Of a stretch of DNA of 64,000 nucleotides, positions 25,497 to 33,855 are shown one piece after another (within the stretch, counting starts at the first letter, position 1; every line of letters begins with the position of its first letter). This stretch comes from Streptomyces humicola. Its GTDB lineage: Bacteria > Actinomycetota > Actinomycetes > Streptomycetales > Streptomycetaceae. The position numbers were made by a program, and so were the translations under genes. The notes under the pieces are model-generated. The model did not search any database. It saw only the letters and a list, made by a program, of their open reading frames with translations, and had not been told where the DNA came from. The stretch lies in contig NZ_JANFNG010000006.1 in NCBI RefSeq assembly GCF_024436035.1, positions 124,001 through 188,000 on the forward strand, in the 5' to 3' direction.

Positions 25497-26546
25497 ATGC
25501 TGCGTACACATAGCGCCGACGAGGGTGAATGTATCGGAGAGGTCGATTCGGTCGAGCTTTACCGGCTGATGGTCCGTCAACGGCACTTGGACCTGTCCGC
25601 GGCGGCGGACATGTTGGGCTGGAGCGAGGGGCGTACCGCTGCGGCCGCCGAGTGGCTCAGCAAGTACGAGCTGCTGGTCCCCCTGCTCGGAGAGGGAAAC
25701 ACCTTCGGCGTCTCCGCCCCCCGTAGCGCGGCCTCCCGGCTGCTGGTCCCGCTGGACCAGCAGATCGAACGCCTCGAACGCGAGGCGGAACATCTCCGCG
25801 CCGACCTCGGCCGCTATCAGGTCACGTACCACGAGGCCATCCACGAAACCGAGGACGGGAACGAGTTCAGCACGATTGCCGGGCTCGACGCCATCAATGC
25901 CGAGTTGGAGGTCGCGGCCGCGCGCTGCACGGAGGAAGTGCTCACGGTGCAGCCCGGCGGCGGCCGCAACGCCGAGAGTCTGGCCGCGTCCTGGGAACCC
26001 ACCCGCGCCATGCTGGAGCGCGGTGTCCAGATGTGCACCATCTATCAGCATTCAGCCCGCTTCCATACTGCCACCCGGCAGTACGTCAAACAGGTCACCA
26101 GTCACGGCGGGGACGTGCGCACCGTCGGCGAATGCACCGATCGGCTGATCATTTTTGATCGCAAGATTGCCTTCATTCCGGCCCGCGGTGACCGTCAGAT
26201 CGCGCTCGTCATCCACCAGCCGGCCGTCGTCAAGTTCCTGGTCTCCGTCTTCGAGCGGTTCTGGAATGACGCGACGCCGTTCTCGGCCCACAACCGGGTG
26301 TCCGAAGTGAAGACCCTGCTGTCCGACGTCCGCATGTCCATCATCAAGCTGCTTGCCGAGGGCGAGACCGACAACGCCATCGCCCGCCGCATGGGAGTGA
26401 GCGTACGGACCTGCCGTGGCCATATCGCCAAGATCTACGAGGAGTTCGGCGCGCGCAGCCGCTGCCAGCTGGGCGTGCTGATTGCCACCTCAGGGATCCT
26501 GGACGCCGACGATGTCCATGAGGAGGGCAACGCCGCTGCCGGCTGA
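25497..26546 (+). CDS. LuxR-type transcriptional regulator with TrmB-like N-terminus
   Basis: 349 residues. The C-terminus has a LuxR helix-turn-helix (LAEGETDNAIARRMGVSVRTCRGHIAKIY). The N-terminal 60 residues look like a winged helix of the TrmB kind (LDLSAAADMLGWSEGRTAAAAEWL), followed by a coiled region (IERLEREAEHLRADL) and a middle domain. This layout recurs as a pathway-specific regulator in actinobacterial metabolite clusters. It has no ATP-binding site. It sits 43 bp after the NRPS and meets the CYTH-HAD gene tail to tail. The AT-rich boxes upstream of 21633 are a possible target. Start ATG has GGGGGAAGA upstream. Confidence 0.85.
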   Translation: MLRTHSADEGECIGEVDSVELYRLMVRQRHLDLSAAADMLGWSEGRTAAAAEWLSKYELLVPLLGEGNTFGVSAPRSAASRLLVPLDQQIERLEREAEHLRADLGRYQVTYHEAIHETEDGNEFSTIAGLDAINAELEVAAARCTEEVLTVQPGGGRNAESLAASWEPTRAMLERGVQMCTIYQHSARFHTATRQYVKQVTSHGGDVRTVGECTDRLIIFDRKIAFIPARGDRQIALVIHQPAVVKFLVSVFERFWNDATPFSAHNRVSEVKTLLSDVRMSIIKLLAEGETDNAIARRMGVSVRTCRGHIAKIYEEFGARSRCQLGVLIATSGILDADDVHEEGNAAAG

Positions 26547-26555
26547 CCGGACCGC

Positions 26556-27725
26556 TCAGGCCCGCTCCGCCCTGGGGAGGCCGAGGCAGTCCGCAAGGCC
26601 CACGGTGTCCCGCACCACGTACGTCGCTCGGCTGAGGCGGTCGGCCGGAGCCAGGGGCGCGAAGCCGATGCTTGTCATGCCGGCGGCCACCGCCGCGTCG
26701 ACCCCCGGCATGCTGTCCTCGATCACCACTGCGTGGGCCGGGTCGACGTCCATGCGCACGGCGGCGTGCAGAAAGAGGTCCGGAGCCGGCTTTCCACGCA
26801 GGACGTCGTCCGCCGAGTACACACGGTGCCCGAAGTGCGGGGCGAGCCCGGTGACCCGCAGGGCGAGGTCGAGACGGTCTCGTGGTGAGCTCGACGCGAC
26901 ACAGAACGGCGTTCCGCGCTCGCCCAGGGCGGTCAGGATGTCCACTATCCCGGGGACGGGGCACAACTCCCGCTCGAACGCTGCCTTCAGGCGCTCCCGG
27001 TAGTGCTCCGCGAAGCCGGCCGGGAGCTCGCGTCCCGTTTCCGCGCGGACCAAGGCCCGCACGCGGTCCAGGGTGCCGCCCATGTAGCGGCGGATGCTGT
27101 CTTCGAAGGTGGTGGGGAACCCGGATTCGGTGAGCAGGGCGGCGAGTACGCGGTTGGCGATCGGCTCCGAGTCGACCAGTACGCCGTCGTTGTCGAAGAT
27201 CACCAGATCCGCGTCGGCGGGGTCCCGCAACCGCGTCGCGACGGGCGCCGGCGGTGCCCAGCCGGGATACGGATTCCCGTGCAGACGGGAGTTGTCGAAG
27301 CGGAGGTCCTCGGTGACCTCCTCGGCGATCCATGGAGGCAGGTCGGTGACGGACTGGGCGTCGTCCGCGTCGAGTTCGGCCAGGACGAGGCCGGAGTTGG
27401 AGCCGAAGAACTCGTCCACAGTCCAGCCGTCGTACGGCACACCGAGGTAGTGCCGCACCTTCTCCACGAGCGGTTGTGGGCACAGCCGTCCGAGGATCTC
27501 CTCGGCGTCGGCGAGCGGTACGGGGTACTCGAACTCGGGCCTGAGCGCGCCCTGGCGGGGGCCCTTGACGGTGAGGACCGCGGACTGCCCGTCGGTGATC
27601 CGTACCCGCACGGCCCGGTCGGGGTCCTCGGACAGGTAGCCCTGGCGGATTTCCCGTGTCCGGACCACCGCCTCGCGCCAGCCGCGGCGCACCAGGAACT
27701 TGCGTTCCGTCTCCACTCCCATCAC
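26556..27725 (-). CDS. CYTH-HAD fusion protein
   Basis: 389 residues joining two phosphate-handling domains. Residues ~3-150 are a CYTH domain with the ExExK signature (VETERKFLV) and alternating basic/acidic strand motifs (VRVRITDGQ, LTVKGPRQG, ELDADDAQ), as in triphosphatases and class IV cyclases. Residues ~173-385 are a HAD hydrolase of the beta-phosphoglucomutase type: FDNDGVLVDSEP, VASSSPRDRLD, GKPAPDLFLHAA and VIEDSMPGVDAA. Both sets of catalytic residues look intact. It is the last gene of the operon with the formyltransferase and aminotransferase, overlapping the latter by four bases. A role in hydrolysing a phosphorylated intermediate is inference. Confidence 0.85.
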   Translation of the reverse strand: MMGVETERKFLVRRGWREAVVRTREIRQGYLSEDPDRAVRVRITDGQSAVLTVKGPRQGALRPEFEYPVPLADAEEILGRLCPQPLVEKVRHYLGVPYDGWTVDEFFGSNSGLVLAELDADDAQSVTDLPPWIAEEVTEDLRFDNSRLHGNPYPGWAPPAPVATRLRDPADADLVIFDNDGVLVDSEPIANRVLAALLTESGFPTTFEDSIRRYMGGTLDRVRALVRAETGRELPAGFAEHYRERLKAAFERELCPVPGIVDILTALGERGTPFCVASSSPRDRLDLALRVTGLAPHFGHRVYSADDVLRGKPAPDLFLHAAVRMDVDPAHAVVIEDSMPGVDAAVAAGMTSIGFAPLAPADRLSRATYVVRDTVGLADCLGLPRAERA

Positions 27726-29041
27726 GCAAGTCCGTTCAGTGCGGTGTCGAAGACCTCGGCGAACACATCGAGTTCAGCCTCCCGGATGACCAGAGGCGGA
27801 TGCACGTTGATGACGTCGGGTGCCATGCCGGTGGTGGCGACGAGGACCCCGGCCTCGGGGTGTGCGGAGCGGAAGAGGTGACGCAGCCGGCTGGCGTGCG
27901 GTCCGTTGAGGACGATACGAGCCGTGCCGCCCATCGTATCGACCTCGCGGACCAGGGCGGGGTGACGCGTCGCGACCGCGGTCAGCCGTTCCCGCATCGC
28001 CTCCTCCAGCAGGAGGATGTCCTTGTCCACTGTCGTCCACCGCTCCCAGCGGTCCAGCACCGTGTCCACGACGGCGAGTGCGCTCGGGATGCCGATGTAC
28101 GTGGAGGAGTGGCTGCCGGGGCGGTACTGGTCGGGATGGCCCAAGGGCTCGCGCGACCAGACCATACTCAGCGCCGCACCGCCGTTGGTCAGGCCCTTAC
28201 TGGTCACCACGACGTCCGGAGTGACGCCGGCCCGCTGGAAACCCCAGCGCGGTCCGACCCGGTGCATGCCCGTGAAGATCTCGTCTGCGATGACCACCGC
28301 GCCCTGCTCCCGCGCATGGTCCACGGCGGAGCGCAGCAACCCGTGGTCGGGCTCCACCATGCCGCCGACGTTCTGTACGGATTCGAAGACGAACGCCGAC
28401 ACCTTGCGGCGGAAGCCGTTGCCGCCGACCCCGGTCAGCTCGGATCCCCAGCGGGCGACGGCCTTGCGGCAGCCGACCGTACACCCGCCGCCGACAGGGG
28501 GATGCGGACACCGCCGGCAGTCCGGGCTGGGCAGCCGGACCACCTCAAGGCCCCACGCGGCGAGCAGTTCGCGGTAGCGGGGGCTCGAACTGAGCATGCT
28601 CGTCACTCCGGAGCGGCCGTGGAAGGCACCTTCGAAGACGACGACCGTGCCGGGCCCGTTGGCCGCGAAGGCTATGCGCAGCGCTGTTTCCATCGCTTGC
28701 GCGCCGCCGAGGTCCAGTTCCACGCGCCCGGGGGTGCTCAGGACACCCGACACGAGTCGCTCCAGCCGGGACAACACCTTCAGCCTCAGTTCGGACTCGC
28801 AGAAGGAAGGCAGAGCCGGCAGTTGCTCACAGCGCGCCAGCGCCTCACGCAGCAGCTCGCCGTCGTAGCCCCAGGCGACCGTGCCGTTGGCGGCCTCCGC
28901 GTCCAGGTACCGGCGTCCGTCGCCGGCGGTCAGCCAGCAGCCCTCGCCCGAGACGAACCGGGGGACCTCGGGCTCGCGGTAGACGAGGTTGCCCGCCCCG
29001 GCGAAGCCGGGAATGCGGTCTGAGTTCTTGGATTCGGTCAT
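27722..29041 (-). CDS. class III aminotransferase
   Basis: 439 residues of the class III (omega-aminotransferase / glutamate-1-semialdehyde) family. The cofactor-binding parts are GGAQAMETALRIAF, FEGAFHGRSG, DEIFTGMHRVGPRWGF and SKGLTNGGAALSM with the Schiff-base lysine. A cysteine-rich insert (PDCRRCPHPPVGGGCTVGC) near residue 180-200 is unusual and could bind zinc. The family transfers a terminal amino group or shifts amines. The gene overlaps the formyltransferase before it and the CYTH-HAD after it by four bases each, so the three are one translational block. Whether it forms the amine that is then formylated is unknown. Confidence 0.88.
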   Translation of the reverse strand: MTESKNSDRIPGFAGAGNLVYREPEVPRFVSGEGCWLTAGDGRRYLDAEAANGTVAWGYDGELLREALARCEQLPALPSFCESELRLKVLSRLERLVSGVLSTPGRVELDLGGAQAMETALRIAFAANGPGTVVVFEGAFHGRSGVTSMLSSSPRYRELLAAWGLEVVRLPSPDCRRCPHPPVGGGCTVGCRKAVARWGSELTGVGGNGFRRKVSAFVFESVQNVGGMVEPDHGLLRSAVDHAREQGAVVIADEIFTGMHRVGPRWGFQRAGVTPDVVVTSKGLTNGGAALSMVWSREPLGHPDQYRPGSHSSTYIGIPSALAVVDTVLDRWERWTTVDKDILLLEEAMRERLTAVATRHPALVREVDTMGGTARIVLNGPHASRLRHLFRSAHPEAGVLVATTGMAPDVINVHPPLVIREAELDVFAEVFDTALNGLA

Positions 29042-29880
29042 GCGGATGCTTCCTCGGTCAACCGCCGACCGCCCAACAGCGTCGGCTGTCCGTCCACCAC
29101 GACGACGCGGCTTCCGTCAGAGTGTGTGCTGTCGCTGAGCGCGAGCCGCCCGGCCGCGAACGCCCGCACGGTCCACTGCAGGCAGGGGCGGTCGCTGCGG
29201 CTCTTCTGCGCCAGCTCCTGCTGCCAGGCGTCCTCCGGGGTCGGCCGCCGTCCCGCCACGGGCACCTCCGGTCCCATGGCCAGCACCGCGCCCCCGTCCC
29301 GGGTCGTGTCGACCAGGAAGCAGGAGGTACGAGTCGTGGGACGGCCCGCCGCCATGGCGAGCCGTACGGGATCCTTGCCGATGAACTCCCGTGTGCCCCG
29401 GTCGGACAGGACCGAGAGGTCGGCCGGGTGCTGGTTGATCATGCGGCCCTGATAGCGCTCCAGGAGCCGGCCCTCGATCCAGCGGTGGTAGGCGAGGACC
29501 ATCAGGTCCAGTTCGCCGTTGCACCGCTCCCAGTCGGCCAGCCGTGTTTCCAGGCCGTCGTGCCATTCCCGGGCCCGGGCCCGGTAGCGCGCGCGGGCCT
29601 CCGGGTCGCCCGCGGCCGACGCGGTGCCGCAGTGGCGGTCGAAGTCGCCGGTCCACGCCTCGACGCCGGCCCGGCGCGCCACGTCCAGGGCCTTGACCCG
29701 CTCCCCGTGCGAGGCGACGAGGCAGACCTCGAACTCGCCCGGGTGTGCGTCCTGCATGCCGAGCAGGGTGCTGAGGTTGGCGCCGGTCGAGGAGACCAGG
29801 ACACCGATGCGCAACGGCCCGGATACGGAGCGGCGGCTCAGGGGGACATGGGTACCGGTGGCGGGGGGAAGTGCGGACAA
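29038..29880 (-). CDS. PurN-type formyltransferase
   Basis: About 280 residues with the N10-formyl-tetrahydrofolate transferase core: RIGVLVSSTGANL near the start, MINQHPADLS supplying the catalytic Asn and His of the N-x-H-P motif, and CFLVDTTRDGGAVL supplying the Asp (D-G-G). Such enzymes transfer a formyl group to an amine. The purine pathway copy would be elsewhere, so this one is probably dedicated to unit 2. The start is uncertain. TTG 29880 is chosen with GAGAAGAGA upstream, because the longer frame beginning at 30033 has no family-like sequence. It starts the minus-strand operon and is divergent from the LysE gene. Confidence 0.8.
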   Translation of the reverse strand: MSALPPATGTHVPLSRRSVSGPLRIGVLVSSTGANLSTLLGMQDAHPGEFEVCLVASHGERVKALDVARRAGVEAWTGDFDRHCGTASAAGDPEARARYRARAREWHDGLETRLADWERCNGELDLMVLAYHRWIEGRLLERYQGRMINQHPADLSVLSDRGTREFIGKDPVRLAMAAGRPTTRTSCFLVDTTRDGGAVLAMGPEVPVAGRRPTPEDAWQQELAQKSRSDRPCLQWTVRAFAAGRLALSDSTHSDGSRVVVVDGQPTLLGGRRLTEEASA

Positions 29881-30291
29881 GGGCGGTCTCTTCTCTCGGG
29901 TTCTTCGAGGCCGTGCGACAGCCGCTTCGACGTTCTTCCACTGTGCGGTGCGGCGGCATGCCGGTCCATCACGGCCCGGCCCAGTTTGCTGAACTGCAGG
30001 AAGCTGAAGGACGGCAATCCTCCGCCCACACATGCATCAAGCTGCACTCATGTTCATGCAATGCATGGAGATGATGTCTGCGGAACTGGAGTTCGGCGAG
30101 GGCAGCGGGTGAGTCTTGCGAGGCCGCCACAAGCGGCGTTCGTTGAATTCCTAACGGTGGGAGAATTCAGATGGCCTCGTGCTCGCTCATACGGTCCCGT
30201 TCCGCGCTCTTTGTGACGGCGAACGACATTCGCTGGGATCTGATCTTCGGTGTGGCGTCGCCCGGCCCACGCTCGGCCGAGGTGCGGTACA
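29881..30291. promoter_or_regulatory. divergent intergenic region
   Basis: 411 bp between the formyltransferase (minus) and LysE (plus) genes, with no supported gene. It contains two GAATTC palindromes 18 bp apart (30145-30150 and 30163-30168) and an AT-richer stretch at about 30030-30075. It should hold both promoters, but I see no convincing -35/-10 pairs. Confidence 0.35.
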
Positions 30292-30900
30292 TTGGCTGAC
30301 ATCGCGGGGTATACGGCGCTGGCCGCGCTGGTGGTGGTTGTCCCTGGAGCCGACACGCTCGTCGTGGTGCGCAACACCCTGAGCGGCGGCCCCGGGAGCG
30401 CTGTCCGGACCACCACTGGCGTATGTACGGGGCTGGCCGCGTGGGCCCTGCTGTCCTCGGCGGGACTCGCGGCCGCCGTCGCTGGCTCTCCGGCGCTCTT
30501 TGCCATGCTCAGAGTGGCCGGCGCCGCCTATCTCGTCCTGCTCGGGGTGCAGGCGCTCATCGCCGCGTCCCGGGCGGCGGAGCCCGAGCTGCCCGTCGGC
30601 CGGGACTGGCGGCAGGGCGCGCTGACGAGCCTGGGAAACCCTAAAGTCGGCGTTTTCTACACCTCCCTGCTCCCGCAGTTCCTGCCCTCCCACGGGTCGG
30701 CGCTCGGGGCCGCCACGCTGCTGGCTTCGATTCACATCGCCCTGAGTTTCCTGTCGCTGCTCGCCTATGGCGTTCTCGCGGCGCGCATGGGCGACATCTT
30801 CCGCGAAGGGAGATGGCGAAAGGTCCTGGAGAGGTGTGCGGGGACCGGTTTGTGCGCCGTCGGACTGTGGCTGATCGTGTCCGCGGTAACAGGGAATTGA
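30292..30900 (+). CDS. LysE/RhtB-family amino acid exporter
   Basis: A membrane protein of about 202 residues with six hydrophobic segments. It has the family's opening pattern VVVVPGADTLVVVRNTLSGG and the middle TSLGNPKVGVFYTSLLPQF. LysE/RhtB proteins export basic or neutral amino acids and their analogues. TTG 30292 is preferred because GAGGTG lies seven bases upstream and the hydrophobic segment then begins at the usual place. GTG 30250 would add 14 basic residues. It leads the plus-strand set with the AurF-like, carbamoyltransferase and diaminopropionate genes, so export of a diaminopropionate-derived amino acid or peptide is a fair guess. Confidence 0.85.
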   Translation: MADIAGYTALAALVVVVPGADTLVVVRNTLSGGPGSAVRTTTGVCTGLAAWALLSSAGLAAAVAGSPALFAMLRVAGAAYLVLLGVQALIAASRAAEPELPVGRDWRQGALTSLGNPKVGVFYTSLLPQFLPSHGSALGAATLLASIHIALSFLSLLAYGVLAARMGDIFREGRWRKVLERCAGTGLCAVGLWLIVSAVTGN

Positions 30901-30919
30901 CAAGGCTGGAAGGGTTGCA

Positions 30920-31837
30920 ATGGGGTCGCCGCTGGACGGCTGGTACGAAAAGGCAGGAGTGCGGACCGACCCGCGGCGCGTGATCGGGGATGAACTGGAA
31001 GCGGGAAAGACCCTCTTTCCTGAGAAGCTGATCCCGTACCTGGACCATCCGCTGGTGCGGGCGCTGGACCCGCGGCAGCGGTTCGCCCTCGTAACCCGGC
31101 ATCTCTACCAGTACATGCTGTTCACGATGCACTTCGAGACGAGCGTGGTGAACCGCGCCGCCGGTCGCATTGCGGACGGCACCTCGGGGCTGCACCTGCC
31201 GTCCTCGGTGCGCCTGGACGCGTACAAGATCTACTGCGACGAGGCCTATCACGCGCTGTACAGCCTCGACGTGGTGGAACAGGTGAGCGGCGCGACCGGC
31301 ATCGAGACGCCCGACTACGACTTCGCGCCGTTCCTCGGCCGCCTCGACGCAATCGGCGCCGAGGTCCTGCCCGGCGAGCCCGTCCTTGTGCAGCTGCTCC
31401 AGGTGGTCGTCTTCGAAACGCTAGTCACCTCGATCCTCAAGGACATACCGAAGGACCCCTTCGTGGTCGGCACCGTCCGCGAGGTCGTCCGTGATCACGC
31501 CGAGGACGAAGGCCGCCACCACGCCTATTTCGCCGCCTTCTTCAAGGAACTCTGGCAGGGCATGAGCCCGGCACTCCGCGTGCGGGCCGCGCGCTGCCTG
31601 CCGGAGCTGGTCAGCCGCAGCCTCACGCCCGACCTGGTGCCCGTGCGTACCTCCCTCGGCGCGGCAGGGCTGGGCGACGCGGCCGTGCGCGAGATCGTCA
31701 CCGACTGCTATGCCCCCGAGCAACTGCGTCGCGGCGTCCGGTCTTCCGCGCGGCACACCTTTCACCTGTTCGAATCCGTTGGAGTGCTGGACGTGGCCGG
31801 GGCGCGGGACGCCTTCACGTCCGCCGGGTTGTTGTGA
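30920..31837 (+). CDS. AurF-type diiron N-oxygenase
   Basis: 305 residues with the carboxylate/histidine ligands of the AurF (p-aminobenzoate N-oxygenase) family in order: FETSVVNRA near residue 72, DEAYHALY near 108, a FETLVTS near 170, and EDEGRHHAYF near 192. Family members use a non-haem diiron centre and oxygen to oxidise amines to hydroxylamine, nitroso or nitro groups, or occasionally to hydroxylate carbon. It is 20 bp after LysE and 25 bp before the carbamoyltransferase, in the same direction as the diaminopropionate genes. N-oxygenation of the diaminopropionate side-chain amine or a derivative is therefore the leading, untested, idea. Confidence 0.85.
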   Translation: MGSPLDGWYEKAGVRTDPRRVIGDELEAGKTLFPEKLIPYLDHPLVRALDPRQRFALVTRHLYQYMLFTMHFETSVVNRAAGRIADGTSGLHLPSSVRLDAYKIYCDEAYHALYSLDVVEQVSGATGIETPDYDFAPFLGRLDAIGAEVLPGEPVLVQLLQVVVFETLVTSILKDIPKDPFVVGTVREVVRDHAEDEGRHHAYFAAFFKELWQGMSPALRVRAARCLPELVSRSLTPDLVPVRTSLGAAGLGDAAVREIVTDCYAPEQLRRGVRSSARHTFHLFESVGVLDVAGARDAFTSAGLL

Positions 31838-31861
31838 CAACGCCTATAGGAGATGTGAGAC

Positions 31862-32842
31862 ATGGTGGCAACAGGCCGATCCCTGTTGGGACTGCCTGAG
31901 CGTGCTTCGGAGTCGGGGATCTTCTCCCTGGCCGACCTGGAGGACAAGGAACTGGACCAACTGGTGCATCGGTCCCGTGAGTTCTTCACCGACCGGACGG
32001 GTCACGACGAACCGCTGCGGGGGAAGATCGCGGGCATCCTGTTCACCAAGACGTCCACCCGCACCCGTACGGCGTTCACCACCGCTGCGCTGCGCCTCGG
32101 CGGCCAGGTCATCAGCTACGGCCCGCACGACCTCCAGCTGGAGACGGGCGAGTCCGTGGAGGACACCGGCCGCGTCTTCGGGCGGATGCTCGACATCCTG
32201 GTCGCGCGCACCGCGGGCCCCGTGGCCCGGTTGAAGACCCTCTCCTGGGCCGGCGGCATTCCCGTGGTGAATGCCATGGGTCAGGAGGAGCACCCCACCC
32301 AGGGCATCTGCGACCTCGCAACCATGGGCCTGCACTTCGGCGCCCTGGACGGCATCAAGGTGCTGTATGTCGGCGAGGGCAACAACAGTGCCGTGGCGCT
32401 GACGCACGGCCTGGTCCACTACACCGGGATCGAGCTGACCCTGCTCACCCCGCCCGGCTACGGCGTGCCCGAGGCCGAGTTGGTCCGTGCCCGCGCCCGG
32501 GCCGCCGAACGCGGCTCCTCGATCCGGCAGGTCCACGCGCTCGACGAGGCCCCCGACGCCGTCGACGTGGTGTACACGGCCCGCTGGCAGACCACCGGGA
32601 CATCGAAGCCCAACGCGAACTGGCGTGAGGAATTCCGCTACTTGCACATCGACGGGGCGTTCATGAGCCGCTGGCCGGGTGCCGTGCTCATGCACGACCT
32701 GCCGGCCCATCGCGGTGACGAGATCTCCTCGGAGGTACTGGAGGGCGACCGGTCGCTAGCCTGGACCCAGGCGGAGATGAAGCTCACCAGCGCCATGGCG
32801 GTTCTGGAGGCTCTGATACAGCCGCGCCAGGGAAGCCAGTGA
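31862..32842 (+). CDS. ornithine carbamoyltransferase-family enzyme
   Basis: 326 residues of the aspartate/ornithine carbamoyltransferase family. The carbamoyl-phosphate site is intact (TSTRTRTAF near residue 58 and EEHPTQ near 140), followed by the Rossmann-type VLYVGEGNNSAVAL. The acceptor-side motif, HCLP in ornithine enzymes, reads HDLPAHRG here, so the cysteine that contacts ornithine is Asp. The neighbours make L-2,3-diaminopropionate, so transfer of carbamoyl to it (giving ureidoalanine, as proposed for the homologous step in viomycin-type pathways) is a reasonable inference. Start ATG 31862 follows AGGAGATG. Its stop overlaps the next start (GTGA). Confidence 0.88.
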   Translation: MVATGRSLLGLPERASESGIFSLADLEDKELDQLVHRSREFFTDRTGHDEPLRGKIAGILFTKTSTRTRTAFTTAALRLGGQVISYGPHDLQLETGESVEDTGRVFGRMLDILVARTAGPVARLKTLSWAGGIPVVNAMGQEEHPTQGICDLATMGLHFGALDGIKVLYVGEGNNSAVALTHGLVHYTGIELTLLTPPGYGVPEAELVRARARAAERGSSIRQVHALDEAPDAVDVVYTARWQTTGTSKPNANWREEFRYLHIDGAFMSRWPGAVLMHDLPAHRGDEISSEVLEGDRSLAWTQAEMKLTSAMAVLEALIQPRQGSQ

Positions 32843-33855
32843 TCAAGGATTCCGTTTGCGATCTCGTCACCGATGACGTCTTCCTGAGGTTCACCGACGT
32901 CCTCCCGGGAAGCGAGCTGTATCTCAAGATCGAGGGACTGAATCCGGCTGGCTCCGTGAAGCTCAAGACGGCGGTCGGGCTGATCGAGGACGCCGAGCGG
33001 CGCGGTCTGCTCTCTCCGGGCGGACGCGTCGTCGAGTCCTCGTCGGGGAACCTGGGCGTCGCCCTGGCCATGGTCTGCGCCGCGAAGGGCTACGCCTTCA
33101 GCTGCGTGACCGACGTCAACGCCGCACCGCACAATGTGGCGTTGATGCGTGCCCTCGGCTCGGCCGTCGCAGTGGTGGACCAGCGGGACGCGAACGGGGG
33201 CTTCCTGGGCACGCGCATCGCCCTCATCGAGCGCATGCTGGCGGACGATCCCCTGCTGGTGTGGCCCAATCAGTACGCCAACCCCGCCAATCCGAGGGTC
33301 CATCAGACCCGTACAGCCGCAGCGATTCTTGCCGCGATAGAGAACGTGGACTTCCTGTTCGTGGGCGCGGGCACGACCGGCACCCTGACCGGGTGCGCCA
33401 GGTACTTCCGTGAGGTCTCGCCCCACACCAGGATCATCGCCGTCGACACGCTCGGCTCGGTCACCTTCGGAACCCCCGCGGGTCCCCGTCACATTCCCGG
33501 CCTGGGTACCAGCCGCCGTCCCGAGATCTGCCGCCCCGGCCTGGTCGACGAGGTCGTGCTGATCGAGGAGACCGAGGCGGTACGCACCTGCCGGATGCTC
33601 GCCCGGCGGCACGGATTGCTGGCCGGTGGCTCGACCGGCTCGGTGTTCACGGCGGTGCATCGGGCCGCGCCCAACATTCCCGCCGGCTCCCGGGTGGTGG
33701 CCATCGCACCGGACATGGGCGAGCGCTATCTCGACACCGTGTACGACGACGACTGGGCCGCCGCTCGCTTCGGCATCGACCCCACTCCTGCTGTCAACAC
33801 GCTTGCGCGCCGGCAGAGCCCCGAGAAGGAGACACCTTGTTCACGTTCGATGTAG
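32839..33855 (+). CDS. sbnA: SbnA-like diaminopropionate synthase
   Basis: 338 residues of the cysteine-synthase-like PLP family. The Schiff-base lysine is in NPAGSVKLKTAVG near residue 40, the substrate loop is VVESSSGNLGVALA, and the phosphate loop is VGAGTTGTLTG. SbnA condenses O-phosphoserine with glutamate to give N-(amino-carboxyethyl)-glutamate, the first step to L-2,3-diaminopropionate. The presence of an SbnB gene immediately downstream, overlapping it by 19 bases, makes this assignment firmer than a generic cysteine synthase call. The GTG start overlaps the carbamoyltransferase stop. The gene symbol is by homology to the staphyloferrin B pathway. Confidence 0.88.
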   Translation: MIKDSVCDLVTDDVFLRFTDVLPGSELYLKIEGLNPAGSVKLKTAVGLIEDAERRGLLSPGGRVVESSSGNLGVALAMVCAAKGYAFSCVTDVNAAPHNVALMRALGSAVAVVDQRDANGGFLGTRIALIERMLADDPLLVWPNQYANPANPRVHQTRTAAAILAAIENVDFLFVGAGTTGTLTGCARYFREVSPHTRIIAVDTLGSVTFGTPAGPRHIPGLGTSRRPEICRPGLVDEVVLIEETEAVRTCRMLARRHGLLAGGSTGSVFTAVHRAAPNIPAGSRVVAIAPDMGERYLDTVYDDDWAAARFGIDPTPAVNTLARRQSPEKETPCSRSM

